Assembly (NCBI GenBank): GCA_021613375.1
Contig: CM038711.1
Span: forward strand, 22,245,223-22,309,222
Reading direction: 5' to 3'
From: Megaleporinus macrocephalus
Lineage: Eukaryota > Chordata > Actinopteri > Characiformes > Anostomidae
DNA length: 64,000 nucleotides
Shown here: positions 13,574 through 35,446 of the stretch, piece after piece
How the letters are laid out: each line of letters begins with the position of its first letter
Numbering within the stretch: position 1 is the stretch's first letter
Notes under the pieces: generated by a model
What the model was told of the DNA's origin: nothing
The model's database searches: none
Seen by the model: only the letters and a program-made list of their open reading frames with translations
Made by a program: the position numbers and the translations under genes

Positions 13574-14500
13574 ACAAATATCTAATCAGCCAATCATATG
13601 GCAGCTCAGTACAACCTGCTGAAGCATGAGTATGTGGATGTAAGGTGACTTCAGTGACTTAAACGTGGCCTGATTGTTGATGCTAGACAGGCTGCTCTGA
13701 GTATTTCAGAAACTGCTGATCTGCTGGGATTTTCACAACCGTCTCTAGGGTTTACAAGCAATGGTGCATTTGCGATCCACTGTTGATACCAGAGGTCAGA
13801 GGTCAGAGAGAATGGCCAGACTGGGTCAAGTTTATAGAAAAGCAACAGTAACTCAAATAATCACTCATTACAACTGAGGTATGCAGAGGAGCATCGCTGA
13901 ATACACAACACATCAAATTTTAAAGCAGATGGGCTACAGCAGCAGAATACCACACTGGGTGTTACTCCTGTCAGCTAGACTCAACAAAATGGGACAACAA
14001 AAGATTGGAAAAATGTTGTCTCGTTTGATCCAAAATTCAGTTGGCAGGGTCAATTTAACATTAAAGCATGGGTCCATCATGCCTATCAACAGTCCAGGCT
14101 GGTGGTGGTGATGTAATGATGTGGGGAATATTTTCTTGGCACACTTTGAGCCCCTTAATTCCAACTGTGCATCTTTTAAAATGCACAGTCTACCTGAGTA
14201 TTGTTGCTGATCATATCCACCCCTGTATGACACACAGTGTACCCATCTTCTGATTGCTACCTCCAGTAGGATAATGCACCATGTCACAAAGCTCAGATAA
14301 CCTTAGACTGGTTTCTTGACCATGATAATAATTCACTGTACTTATATGTACAAAAAAGGAAGGATGGACAAACATCTGTGGATTTTCTAGATCTGAAGCA
14401 ACTGTGGAACTTACTTTCCTCACTTTTTGAAGTAAAAGAGTCTGATGCTTACCAGGAACATTTTGTAAACCATTCAAATCATTACGGACACTAAGCTGCA
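13574..14500 (+). mobile_element. Tc1/mariner transposon relic with broken transposase
   Basis: Conceptual + strand fragments match a Tc1/mariner transposase in order: a helix-turn-helix segment near 13665-13755 (S-I-S-E-T-A-D-L-L-G-F), a G-G-G-D-V-M-M-W-G-I-F block near 14100-14135 of the catalytic core, and a Q-D-N-A-P-C-H-like block near 14268-14290 containing the second catalytic Asp. Stops, indels and a missing middle part make it a pseudogene. Clear terminal repeats were not identified. Confidence 0.75.
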
Positions 14501-15754
14501 CAAACTGCTCATTTTGAATTCATGTATTCATGTTTTTATGATTTCATGAAAATCAGTGCAATTACATTTATAGCCTATTCAACCAATAGGAATTTAGTGC
14601 CTACCATTCATGCACAAAGTTATAAGGAGTGCTTCATGAATGTGACACAATACAGGGCAGCCAACCAGAACAGAGCTCATTTTCATATAACAGCCCTGAG
14701 GGCAGAGTCACTAAAACAGTTTAATTTGAGAAATTTGTCATGTAAAAGTTAATTGAAGTGCAAAAATGTCTTATACTCCAGTTTTTATATCTCTTACTTC
14801 TTTTCTTCCCTTCTTTAAGCAGTGCATATGAAGGGGTTTGTTGCAAATCCTATAGTAAGCCACTCTCAAGAATGTTTGTTTTTCATGCCAAGCATTGCTG
14901 TAAGTGGGCTTTACACATATAAGGAATATCAGTGATATGTTATGATTAACAACCCCTTTATTATAAAAATAAAAGTATGCTTTTAATGCATCAACTGTTA
15001 ATATTTCTGGTTTTCCTACATAGTCAGAGCATAATTGTCCAGTAAAAAGTACAAAAACTAACACACACATACACACACACAAACTCTCTCTCTCTGCCTC
15101 TCACACACACATACACTTACACGCACACACACCCTCTAATCCCTCACTGAGGCTGGGATCTGAGGAGAGCAGAACGTGACACTGGAGGGGGGGGGGGGGG
15201 GGGGGGGGTTGGCCAGGTTAGTGTTATCAGAGCTTCTCCACAATCTATTGCCCCCATCGTTCAATCTCCATGCTAAATCACAAGACGGCTGTGCCTTGAA
15301 CCCACTGACCTCACCTGAGGCTATTGGCCTCAGTCTCAGCGTTGCTCTCCTCTGCGCTAAACAGCTTATCAGACTGTGCTGCATGTGCTGCTGCACGCAA
15401 GCTGGTGCCAGTTTTCACCCCAGATACACAAGGTGATAACAGAGGAGAGTGATGAGTTGCACAAGTCCACTTCCCGCAATTACCTTCTAAACCATGACAT
15501 CATACATTCCCAGATACCTGACTAGGCTGAGTGAGAGAGAAAATAATGCAGTGCTGCCATGACGGTATTTTCCACAAAGGGGGGGTTCAGACATAAATCT
15601 GCATGAAGCGATAAACTGCCGTGCAGATGCTGATAGCAAAACTGCAAAGGCTGCAAATGCTTTTCCCAAACTTCAGTACCTAAAGCAACAGTTTGTCCAC
15701 AAATAATCAATTACACAATATCACATTTAACCTATACTGAAATCTGATGTATAC
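14501..15754. other. Non-genic stretch with CA repeat and a G22 tract
   Basis: Contains an interrupted CA/CT-rich microsatellite at about 15059-15132 and an uninterrupted run of 22 G at 15187-15208. No gene was recognised. Minus-strand proline-rich and plus-strand glycine-rich ORFs over the G run are artefacts. Confidence 0.6.
15187..15208 (+). repeat. G22 homopolymer
   Basis: Twenty-two consecutive G residues, long enough to fold into G-quadruplexes; the length in the assembly may be unreliable because such runs slip during sequencing. Confidence 0.85.
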
Positions 15755-17123
15755 AGTTAGGCCCAGAAATATTTGGACAGTGACACAATCCTCAAGATTT
15801 GGGCTCTCCATGCCAACACATTGGATTTAAAATGAAACAACTGGGATGCAATTGAAGTGTAGACTTTCAGGGTAAATTTAAGGGGTTGCACAAAAATATT
15901 CTATAAAATGTTTATTTATACAAAGCCTCCTCATTTCAGAGGCTCAAAAGTAATTGGACAAATGAAAATTACTGTAAATAAAATGTTCTTTTTTAATACT
16001 TTGTTGAGAATCCTTACTGCGGCTGTCTCCATTTGTTGCTTGTTTGAGGGTTTTTCTGCCTTAAGTTTTGTCTTAAGCAAGTAAAATCAATGCTCAATCG
16101 GGTTGAGATCTGGTGATTGACTCGACCATTGCAGAATATTCCACTTCTTTGCCTTAAAAAACTCACTGTCCATCTGTACTATGAAGCGCTGTCCAATCAA
16201 CCTTGCTGCACTTGGTTGAATCTGAGCAGAAAGTATATCCCTGTACTCCTCAGAATTCATCCAGCTGCTTCTGACTTCTGTCACATCATCAATAAACACC
16301 AGTGACCCAGTGCCACTGGAAGCCATGCATGCTCATGCCATCACATTGCCTCCACCATGTTTTACAGAGGGTGTGGTGTGCTTTGGATCATGAGCCGTTC
16401 CAAGCCTTCTCCATACTTTCTTCCTCAAATCCTTGTGATGCAGATTGATCTTAGTTCCATCTGTCCATAGAATGCTGTTCCAGAACTGGGCTGGCTTCTT
16501 TAGATGTTTTTCTTTGTCTAATCTGGGGTTTCTATTTTTAAAGGTTAATTCATGGTTTGCACCTTGTGCTGAACCCTCTGTATTTGCTCTCCTGAAGTCT
16601 TCTCTTTATGGTGGAGAGTGTTCTTCACTTGGGTGGATATTGTGATGGGATTTTTCTTTACCATGAAAAAGATTCTGTGATCATTTACCACTGATGTCTT
16701 CCAAGGATGTCCAGGCCTTTTTGACTTCCCGAGCTCACCAGTGCACTCATGGATTTCTTCTTTTTTCAGTCTAATGATGGCCTGTTTCACTTCCATTGAG
16801 AGCTCTTTTGACTGCATGTTGTGGGTTCACAGCAACAGCTTCCAAATGCAAATGCCACACCTGGAATCAACTCCACACCTTTAACTTGCCTAATTGATGA
16901 TGGATTAATGAGGGAAAAGCCCATGACATAGCTTTTTTTATCTGTCCAATTTTTTGGTCCCTTGAAAAAGAGCCAACTACATATTAAAGAACTGTCATTC
17001 CTAAACCCCTCCTCCTATTAGGACACACTCATTATATAACAGAATCTTGAATAAGGTTTAGAAAACAGTTCAAATGCCAAAACTTGTGTCACTGTCCAAT
17101 TATTTCTGGGCCTAACTGTATAT
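15755..17123 (-). mobile_element. Tc1-like transposon with paired termini, transposase broken
   Basis: The left end (15755-15787) and right end (about 17088-17121) are inverted copies that read cagttaggcccagaaat and the matching complement, each bordered by TA as expected for Tc1 insertion. The transposase is on the minus strand. The N-terminal helix-turn-helix segment lies at 16817-16545. The C-terminal core at 16326-16087 ends in W-S-S-Q-S-P-D-L-N-P-I-E-H, the block with the last acidic catalytic residue of the DDE family. The two parts are in different frames, so the element is inactive. Its right end abuts dispersed repeat copy B. Confidence 0.9.
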
Positions 17124-17160
17124 GCCAATATATGGATTTCAAACATATGACATATATTGC

Positions 17161-17800
17161 ATATGTTGTTCTTTCAACAATTGATTTAGCAATAAAGCTA
17201 ATTACAAAGCTAAAATAAGACAACAAGAGCAAATCCAAAAGAGAATTCGTGAAGGCTCACTGACAGGAGAGAGCAGATTCCTTTATTTCTTCTTGCAAGA
17301 TGGGGAATGCCTTCCAGAGATTAGACTAAGATACAGAGAATGGTCACGTTGTATACCTTTTCTAGGGGGTGATTTACCCAGCCCCTCCTTTTTCTACCTT
17401 CTCAGTCTACAGAAAGATATGTTTTCTTTTCAGATAGTTTCAGATTTATTCCTTAATAAACATGATTGTTGCATGTCATTAGCATACAATTTAAACAGAA
17501 CACTCTTTCTCTCTAAGCTACTGCTGAGTTTGTATCTTATCTCTGTCTGGTTTCTCCTCCCGAGTTAAGCCAGGACAAGGCTGCAGCCTAAAACACAGAC
17601 TGTAGGGTCTCTATTCTGCAATCAACAAGTGAAAAGGCTAGTATTGTTTTATCAGGCCATGCTAACTTCTACCTGGTGCATTCTCAGGCCTCAGGGTTCA
17701 AATCTACACAGGCCGCATTGTATCAGAGTTTGCATGCTCTCTGTTCAATACATATTAATACTTTTTGGGTTTTTGTTTATCCAAAAGTTCCATCACATGC
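17161..17800. repeat. Unclassified dispersed repeat, copy B
   Basis: Longer sister of 9838-10290. It has an internal segment (about 17222-17516) missing in copy A, which includes a 'ccttaataaac' phrase with an AATAAA at about 17454, so a solo LTR is conceivable. There is no protein-coding potential. Confidence 0.6.
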
Positions 17801-17894
17801 ATGGATTTCCCTTATATATTCCCTTATGTTCATGTGTGACATATATGTGCCAACAAATTATTTAAAACTGGCCATTTTCAAATTCGAGACATAT

Positions 17895-18240
17895 ATCATT
17901 CAGCCATAAGATTAATACCACCTCCTTTTATCTACACTCACTGTCCCTTTTATCAGCTTCACTTACAATATAGGTTCCCATTTTGGATCTACAATTACAG
18001 ACTGTAGTCCATCAGTTTCCCTGCATTCATTCTTAGCCTTCAGCACCCTGTTTTCCAGTGATCAGGACCCCCACAGGACCACTGCAGAGCAGGTACTATT
18101 TGGGTGGTGGGTCATTCTCAGTACCGCATTGACACTGACATGGTGGTGGAGTGTCAGTGTGTGTTGTGCTGGTGTTAGTGGATCAGACACAGCAACAGTA
18201 CCTCATTGTCACTGATGGACTGAGAAAAGGACGTGTTAAT
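17895..18240. repeat. Truncated copy of the 7.9-kb MITE family
   Basis: Begins with the family terminus (cagccataagattaatacc, then acctcctttt and tctacactcactgtcc) and continues through the 'gatcaggacccccacaggaccac' phrase, ending inside the body. The right terminus is missing. Confidence 0.7.
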
Positions 18241-21200
18241 TAAGATTAGGACCACCTTTACCAGTTTACATGGAAAGGAAAGAAATGTGGTGAAATATAG
18301 CTATAAGATATTCATTAGACTTTGGGCAGGTATTCATAACATATACATGTGTACATATACACTGTGGCCAAGGGGAACATGCTTAACTTCATTAGAAAGA
18401 AAACACAGATTTATGTTCCCCCAGGGGTTAAACAAGTTAAAAGTAACAAGTAATCACTGAAACTAATTAACACTGTGCAACTACTCAAATCAATTCAAGT
18501 TGTTATCAAGCATTAAAATGTACTTTAACCGTGCAAAAAATCTCATAATACCTAAACAGCATGTCAGAATCGTAAACCACTATTAGCAGTGCATTCATTA
18601 GTGTAGTGCACAGCAATATAGTGGCTTGCAGGGGTGAAAAATGATTACTGTGAGTTATTGTGCTTTGTTACATTACTTAAGTATTATTTTTTAAGTATTT
18701 GTACTTAACACTCGTTTTCTCCCTTTTTGTTGGCAATCAGTAGAGTTATTTCTATTAAAACATGCAATACATTTCAGATCAGAATAAAATGAAACTGCGC
18801 TTGACTATACTCATTTGTTGTAGAATGAGGATTGGTCAACACACAACAAAGAAAACTTTTCATCTATTTGTTAAAACTTACTGTTTACTTTTTAGGAATG
18901 CTAAAGTTATTAGCACATGTTTTTGATTCTATATGTCCACGTTAAATTGAGTACAATGTTGTATCTATATTTTCTCTCTGATTTCTCACCGCTGTTTGTA
19001 TGTAGTTTTGGATGTAGTCTGGTCCGACATTGTGTGACATGCTGCACAAAGACAGTGTAAATGTATTGTTCAGTTACAATGAGGACATTTGTCTTAGCAA
19101 ATTGAAATACCTGGTTTGTACTACGTCTATCAACACATTTCTCAGGATCCAGTTCTCAAATATCTTTGTCAAAAAACTGATCAACCATTTCATATTCAGC
19201 TCAGATATGGCATGTGACTGGATGAGTTGAAGGCAGGTACGTCTCACCGACTGGCTGTGCTACGCTTATGGCCTTTAGTCTGGCTTATGAGCTCTGATTA
19301 TCTACACACACATCTGGATGGGTTTAGTCAAGGAATCCTATAAAAGAACCCTAATGGGCTCCCTCAACATTTCTGGAGACTGATTAAGAGTGCTTTTAGA
19401 TCTGGTTCACATCAATGAGTTCCATCTGTGATGTATTTGTGTTTTGTCTAAATAAGCTATTTTCTTAATTTTGACCTCGCCTTTTGTGTTGCTGGGGCAC
19501 GGGGCAGCCAGGCCTTTGTATGTTCATCTTGTAGACCCACACTGAGGCTTCACTGGCAAGTTCAGATAGATATTTTTATGTTGTATACAAGTCTCAGAAC
19601 AGTGGATGGAACAGGGTCTCAAGCAAAAGACCCTCTTCATGTCTTTCACAGAACTAGGCCCAAAACATGCATGTATAAAAAAGGGTCTCACACAGATAAT
19701 CCTAATAAATAATTCATTTGTAAATTTTGCTTTCTGAGTTCCCACCTTTGTTCAAGACTAGAAACAGTTTTATATAAATGAACAGCAGCAGGATGTGTGA
19801 ACTAGCATGCAGTGTTCTGTAATGGTGCCCTCTAATGGAGCACAAATGCCTTGTTCATGTACAGCTACACAAACAAACCAACAAATTACAATGAATCACT
19901 AAAACTATACATAGACTTATATACAAGTATAACTATGACATGACTATATCGTGATGTTAAGGATCATGTATATGTTTCACACAGGAGAACTTCAAACATG
20001 GACTATATTAGTAACAGATTATGTCCCTGGTTTTATAGGGTTGACACCTGCCACTTCAAACATCTCCATGTGCAGGTGAGGAAACCACAGACAGGTGGAG
20101 AGGGGGTGACTGTGCTCTCATTCCCTTCTCTGTGGTCAGCTGTATCTCCAATCTGACCATAAGGGGTCAGAGAACACGAGGACGTCTACAGCAGTTACCT
20201 CTGTAGATCTTACAGATTTACAGTGACTGTGCAGATGCAAACTCTGGCTTTTAACATAAATTAATGTTTACAGTAGGACACAAACTCCAGTTTCACTGGA
20301 TACAATAACTTAAAACAAGTTATAAACAAGTAGTTTATTTTATAGTTATTAGTTTACAAGAATTATATTATATAATCACACAATGAGAAATGTTAAATAA
20401 ATAAACTCCCATATGGAAAAATAAATATAATATATTTTAAATACATTCTAAAATACATTAATACATCTACTCATTAATTCAAACAATAAAATGTATTTCA
20501 GAATATATTACTATATGCATTTAATAATATTTATACAAGTATTTTTTAACTATATGGGGAAATATTACACATAGAAATATACCACATAAAAAGGTATGTA
20601 AATATATTTTTCAAAAATAATTTAAAAATAATTTAAAATAATTTAAAAATGTATGAAGATAGCCCAATATGTGTCCTAATATTTGCATTGAACTGTTTGA
20701 GACAGCTTTTGAAATACTGAAAAATTTCAAAAAAATTCTAGATTCTGGTATTTTAATTATTAGCAAATAAACTTTTAACATGGCCAAACAAAAACATTGT
20801 AGTCAGTGATACACCGTGTAAATAGAATAAGTCTTCAGTCTTTCATATGTAACTCATATGAATTATATTTAAATATTTAAAAAATATTTAATATTGAAAT
20901 AATATTTTTTTGTTGAGCGGTTTTATTTGTGTAACTTGTCTCAACTGTGTGCTCAGAATCGCTGATCTTCAAAACATGTCTATGGGAAATTCATTCTTAT
21001 TTTTAATATGTAGATCAAATAAGCTGCGCAAGGGCTTCTGTTAAGCGGCTGCCATGGGCTGAGTCTCGCTGTGAGAAGTAAAAATATATACCTGACATGT
21101 CAGCTTGGTTTTTTCGATCTTCTTTCGGTGAAATATCGTTTATTTTATTTCCTTTAGTCTGTACCAGAGGCACTCTTTGGGAAGGCTACAACTTTTCAAC

Positions 21201-21330
21201 GTAAAAGTCTTTTGTTACTTTTTAAAATGGTGAAACTTCAATGTTTCGGTAAACTAATAATTTGTTACTATCGACGTCAACAATAAAGCTCAATGTTAAA
21301 AGAAAAAAAATCAATAAATCGTTCTTTGGT
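18241..21330. other. AT-rich intergenic stretch
   Basis: Strongly AT-rich at 20280-20900, with many short repeats of aatatatt type. No coding exon, RNA gene or clear transposon recognised. Confidence 0.5.
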
Positions 21331-21475
21331 TCTCTCCTTTTACCCGAGTCTTCTTTAGCGCGCATGCGTCCGGTAAGTCACGTGAGTCTGCCAGCAGAAG
21401 TGCATGGAGTGCTTTGAGAAACACTGAGGCATCTTCTCACAACTATGCCCGTTCTTCACGCTGAAATAACATAGA
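21331..21475 (+). promoter_or_regulatory. Probable SNAPC5 promoter and non-coding first exon
   Basis: A GC-richer pocket in AT-rich surroundings. It holds a gcgcatgcg sequence (21360-21368), which matches an NRF1-type site, and a CACGTG E-box (21379-21384) for bHLH-zip factors. A donor-like catagaGTGAGT ends a possible untranslated exon at about 21473. The SNAPC5 coding start exon opens with a good acceptor at 22336, so an upstream non-coding exon is required. Transcription start is inferred, not seen. Confidence 0.45.
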
Positions 21476-22359
21476 GTGAGTGTTTGTGTATAATGTCATT
21501 AAATAGTATGTGATGTGCTGATTGCGCGACATAGTGCTACATTTCTTTTAACTGAATTGTAAGTTTTCTAGACAGCGTTACCGTTAGAGACGGTTGCCCA
21601 CCGTTTGATTTGATTGTAGCTAGCTAGCCACCTGCCTGAGTTACAGTCAGTACAGACTGTTCTCAAGATGTTTCACCACTTTCAGATCAGCCCAGCAGAG
21701 CAAACTATCTGCCCCTACATTACACTACACAGACAAAGGTAGAGATTGATACCGAATTCACAGGGTAAAGGTCTTTTGGTGGATTTGTCATGATTAACCC
21801 ACCCGAGCGGTCATGTGTCTTATTTTCTGTCTTTAATATTAACGTTAGTTTATATTAACTTTGTAATTTGTAATAGTTCAGTCAGTCTCCACTGGAGAGA
21901 CAACTATCACATTATAACAGCCTAATGTCACTACTGTGATTGTTAGTTGCTGCTAACACTTAAGTTACGAAACCTTTTCAGAAAAAAAAAATGTAAAGCA
22001 AATTTATCCACACACTTTACAACCAGAATTAATGTTTTAAATTCCGATCCTGCCTCCCAGCTCTAGTCTCATTAGAAAGTTGGGCAACAATATGTTTATG
22101 GTCAGTTTAGATTTCCTTTATTTAAATTTTGTTTAAAATATTGTAAGACTACATATTGTAGACTCAGTGTCATTACTCGACTCAAAACATGGGGTGAGTG
22201 TATTGTTACACCCCGATCATTTATTATTATTATAATTTGTGGTTATGTCTGATCTTTACATCTGCCACTAAGTCAGGAATACTCCATTCAAACGTTTATC
22301 CTAACAGCCAAATCCTTACTGCCATCGTCTGTGCAGGAATGCTGTAAATCTTATCCACC

Positions 22360-23559
22360 ATGCTGAGTCGCTTGCAGGAACTCAAAAAGGAAGAGGAGAC
22401 TCTTCTGAAGATCAAAGTTATGCTGCAGGATCAGCTTAACAGGCTAAAGGTAAAGTGAAGCGTTATCTTTGTTATCTGCATTTCTGTTTATTTCTATAAG
22501 GCAAACTAATTGAGTTGACTTACACTGATTATTGACCTTTTGTAATGCAGACCTTTAACTTAATCTTAATAACGTTAGCCTAATGTTGTGTTGCTTATAT
22601 AAAACGTTTGGTAGCTTTCTTGTCCACGAGCTGGCAAAGTAACAGTAAGTTGCCAAAATAAGGTTACGTTATATTGTCTGTGTGTTGCCGGCTATTAAAC
22701 ATGACTTTTCATAGATTTGTATTGTTAATCATTATTACAGCTGAGTGGTGCTGATGCTGTGTTCTCAAGTTTTTCGATATAGAGATGATAGCGATTGTTT
22801 TCAGTGAGCCATGGTGGAAAATTCTGGCACCACTATTGACAGCATTCCACAGACCACATTTTGTTTTGAATGCCATGTTTTTTTGTACTCCATTATTATA
22901 TAACCTTCCTGCATTATATAACAAAAATAAAAGGGTACAGAGCATCCTCCTGCTCTCCTCCACCTTAAAAAGCAGGGCTGCTACCCAGAAACTGCTTGTT
23001 TTTTTTTTTTTTTGTTTTTTTTTCAAGAACGTTTTTTAGAATATATTTAAACCCATACTGTCCAATTCGACAGGAATAGGACAATCCCTTTTTAGATAAT
23101 TGATATGATTATGTTATGTATTCGTCCACTCCTTTATGTCTATAATCTATTATGTGTTTGGACTGTTGTCCTTATAATGGCTTGTTTTTGCTAGTTTGAA
23201 GAGGGGGCCCTGAAGTCAATGATCAATGCACAGTCTGAGGAGAATGCAACAGAACCTGCTACTCCCGAGGTAACCAACTAATCACAAACTTTATGTCGTT
23301 ACAGGTGCATTAGTCAGTATAGCATTCATGAATTACAACTTTTACAACACTGGTTTATTATCAAACCATTTTCCTGCAGGTTGGAGTTGACCCAGATGAC
23401 AAGAGTGAAATCAACCAGACTAAGCTAGTGCTGGGTGCTCCCACTGACTATGAAATGGAGGAAGAGGAGGAAGACGATGATGACGACGACGAAGATGATG
23501 ACCTTGACATGGTGCTAGAGGGAGAGGAGGAGGATGAGGAGGAAGACGATGACTACTGA
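22360..23559 (+). CDS. snapc5: SNAPC5, snRNA-activating protein complex subunit 5
   Basis: Nuclear protein; the smallest subunit of SNAPc, which binds the proximal sequence element of snRNA genes transcribed by Pol II and Pol III. Three coding exons: 22360-22449, 23195-23269 and 23380-23559, all phase 0 with GT-AG borders. Together they give 114 residues against about 98 in human. The start M-L-S-R-L-Q-E-L-K-K-E-E-E and the leucine-rich helix to residue 30 fit the family's N-terminal coiled coil. An I-N-Q-T motif follows in exon 4, as in human. The last 35 residues contain 28 Asp or Glu, longer than the human acidic tail. The coding ATG sits 23 bases into its exon, so a non-coding first exon exists upstream. 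In human this gene lies between RPL4 and MAP2K1; here it is beyond LCTL. Confidence 0.93.
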
Positions 23560-24007
23560 GTGTCTGTTTGCATAGCACAAGAGATCTATCAGTAACACTT
23601 GCGATTAAGTGTTAAACGGCATGCCAAAAGATACGTCTTAATAGCTTGTGAGGTTGTTTCTGTTTCTCTGTTTGTCTGAGGATGATGCTGCATTGTATAG
23701 ATTATAGGTAAGAGACATCTTGGGAACCAACAACAAAATGATGTGTAGCAAGCATAGAAGCTCAAACATCTTTTGGTACTGTACATGAGGCCAAGCCTGC
23801 ACTTCTAAGTTATTTTTTGTAGATTTAAGATTTCAGTATTGCATTTCCTTAAACCTGTTCAGAAACAGTATGTAGCCTTTGTTTCGGATGGTGATGCATT
23901 GAGGTCGAATGTACTGTTAGAATTCTCTTGTTCAGTTAAAGGTGTTTGTATTTATGTTGTGACTTTTTTCTGGGTTACTTTTGAAAGTAACTTGAGTGGC
24001 AGATGGA

Positions 24008-24014
24008 GTGTGTG

Positions 24015-24077
<63 letters not shown>
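24008..24077. repeat. (TG)n microsatellite in probable SNAPC5 3' UTR
   Basis: About 35 TG units with one TT interruption, located 450 bases after the SNAPC5 stop codon. Confidence 0.9.
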
Positions 24078-24080
<3 letters not shown>

Positions 24081-25024
24081 GCATGTGCATGAAACATTTC
24101 TTGATGAGCCGTTAATGTACAGTAATGTTTTTTAGTATTTCATGAGAAATCTTGTAAAGGTGCGGTATAGTAGTTTATTTACTTAAGCACAATACAGAAG
24201 CTGGATTCCCTAACTCCTGTGTATTTACTGCGTTTGTTTGTTTATATTTTTGGGTTTATAATGTGAATGTTGAAGGAGTGTCTAGGTTTAACATTGCTGG
24301 AGTTAAAAGGACATTCTGGCCAAAGTGTACCTCTATTACTGCTACTGTCGAGGTGCCGTAATAGCCTCAAGAGTGAGATTCTTTCAGTTTTAAGGCCAAG
24401 GAAAAGTCCCTTCCAGTGATGTCAGTAGAAGGTGGTAGGAACCTTTGAAAAATACAGCCCTTTGGTGCACATAGTTGAGTGCAAGCTGTGAAATCAAAGC
24501 CAGGGAGCCAGATCTCTGTAGAATCAGTATTAGTGACTATGTGTACACATGCAGTACACAATATTCAGAATATAATGGCATATATTACGACATTTCATTC
24601 CTTTAAGGCTTTGAAAGGCATTTTTGTGCCTTATGCAAACACAAATTAGCTAACATTACTGTTGAGAGCCCAACTTATATTAAAAACATATCTATTTCTG
24701 TGTAGGGAATTCTCAGTGGCTGTATGATGTGTGATGAGTACTGTAGTATGAGAACACTGGTGGATGAACACATGAAAATAATATAAAATCATGAATTGTG
24801 TCAAATTGATGGGGCTAAAATATGAAATTCTATAGCATGACACAAAAAACGTTTGTCCAACGTATCCTTTTTATGTAAGACCGTATTGATTTGCATGGAA
24901 TTCCAGGGCTTTACGTTGTTATAAGGCATTAATAATAATAATATTAGTAAGAAGAAGTATTGCCATAAAAACATCAAAATGCTGCTTCAACAGTCTATAT
25001 AATTAATCATTGATAACTAAATAT

Positions 25025-25030
25025 AATAAA
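25025..25030 (+). terminator. Possible SNAPC5 poly(A) signal
   Basis: AATAAA about 1.47 kb after the stop. It is one of few canonical hexamers on the + strand before LCTL. The region is AT-rich, so this could be chance. Confidence 0.25.
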
Positions 25031-25049
25031 ATCATTAGTACAGAGTATT

Positions 25050-26432
25050 GGCACACCCACATGGACAGATCTAAGTTATTCAAATCAGCATAGCAGACTA
25101 GTTTGTTCTGGGTTAACTGCACTCTTTATGGGGTACATAAAAGTTAAGCTTGTTCTAGAATCTCATAGAGACTTTTACTTCTGCCAACAGCATTAAAATG
25201 TCAGTCAGGTCACCAAAACATGATATCCACATCCCCTCCCAAGCACACCATAACCTGCAATCCAGTACAAACGCTTTACCCCACTCCAACAGTTCAGCAT
25301 TTTTCTAAACAGCACATGACAATATAACACAGTTCACAAAAAGAACAGAGACTGCTCCGGAGAAAGGTGGCGCTATGAGGTACAAACAATGGCTGTTCTG
25401 CTAATAAATATATATTACTTAATAAACATGATGTGGTCCATGGCTGGCCCAGGCAGTCCATGCAGCTAAATCTTAATAGCCTTCATCACCAAACCCTACT
25501 GACATTATCAGTAAATGACAGTATTTATAATGTGATAATAAAAACTTTGAGTCAAACTTTGCTGATGATGCAATTTTCTTCGCATCTGTCATGAATAAGT
25601 CTAAACAACATTTCAAAGGAAATTCAAAGGAAGTTTAAAATGATTGCTTTTCTAAATCATAAATTATTCATATCTATACACAATACCTAACATTTAACAA
25701 AACATAAAGAATTTGAAGTAGGATTTCTGAAAAATATAATATCTCAGTAACATGCAATGACTGGTTTACTACTAATGCCACAGTAAACACAAGCATATCA
25801 ACCTCTCTAACATTAACTTTGCTTACAGAGTAAAACCCTCGTTTGAAAAAGATCTGCTCACCCTTGCAAAATGAGCTCACAGTCCATTGACTGTCAATAG
25901 GAAGGTATTTGGGTCTACACTGGGGTCATGAGACCTCCTCACTAGAGGATTGTGGTCCAGATGCTTCCAGACTGGGTAGCAGCAGGGCCGAGTCCTGATG
26001 CAAATTAAGTTTTTGGATGTATTTCATGACTTTTCTATGATTTTTGTGTTTTTTCTTCTTGCTCTGGATTCATGCAAATACGGTGAAAGGTATGAGTAGC
26101 AGACCAGCTGGGTACAACTGGATTTTAATGGCAAGAATAGTAGGAGCTGTATATGTAAAGATCTGTATATGCATTAAATGACATGTAGAAGGTAACTATT
26201 AAAAAAGTTAAATCAGGTAAATCTGTGCTCAGATCAGTAACTAAACTGCTTTATGACTCTAGACTCTGAATAGTTAAATCCTGAACCACGCTTGTTGATT
26301 CTAGTCATTTAGACAGGCAAGATATGTACTGGTTGACTGATTATCAGCATGAAGTAAAAGCACTTCCTTCCCTCTGGTCAGGAGTGTGGTGCTACTGACA
26401 GGCTGTGAGCCAGAGCTGAGAGCAGGAATACC
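25050..26432. other. SNAPC5-LCTL intergenic stretch
   Basis: No gene or clear repeat recognised. LCTL starts at 26433 without a CpG-rich promoter. A simple TATA-like element was not identified with confidence. Confidence 0.5.
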
Positions 26433-35147
<8,715 letters not shown>

Positions 35148-35411
35148 CACATCATTATTTAGATCTGATCACAAGCAAACTACCAGTTCATCAGGAACTG
35201 ATCCACTCTTCTTTCTAACTAACACAACACAGTGTTTAAAGCCAGTTTAAAGTGGGTCAGTTCCAGTTGACAAATGATGACAGTAGTTGTTTTACACACA
35301 TTTTCATTTTACTTGTAACACCTGTCTCTCTGATTACCATACAGTTGGTGGTTGAACATTATAAACATTATAAAGACATAAAAGGAAAAATACAGTGTAT
35401 AATTGGTAACA

Positions 35412-35417
35412 TTTATT
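35412..35417 (-). terminator. Probable ZWILCH poly(A) signal
   Basis: AATAAA on the minus strand, 77 bases past the ZWILCH stop codon. Cleavage would fall near 35390-35400. Confidence 0.55.
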
Positions 35418-35440
35418 GCAGAGATCACTTTAATTCTAAA

Positions 35441-35446
35441 AATAAA
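35441..35446 (+). terminator. Probable LCTL poly(A) signal
   Basis: AATAAA about 294 bases past the LCTL stop codon, giving an end near 35460. The LCTL and ZWILCH 3' UTRs would then overlap by roughly 60 bases. Confidence 0.6.

Noticed and set aside
15136..15436. Proline-rich and glycine-rich ORFs on the two strands
   Set aside because: Created by the G22 homopolymer.
16087..16817. Functional Tc1 transposase gene
   Set aside because: The N- and C-terminal parts are in different frames and stops intervene; only a relic.
22709..23039. Overlapping ORFs on both strands in SNAPC5 intron 2
   Set aside because: Low-complexity Lys/Phe ends from a poly-T run; lies inside an intron and shows no family features.
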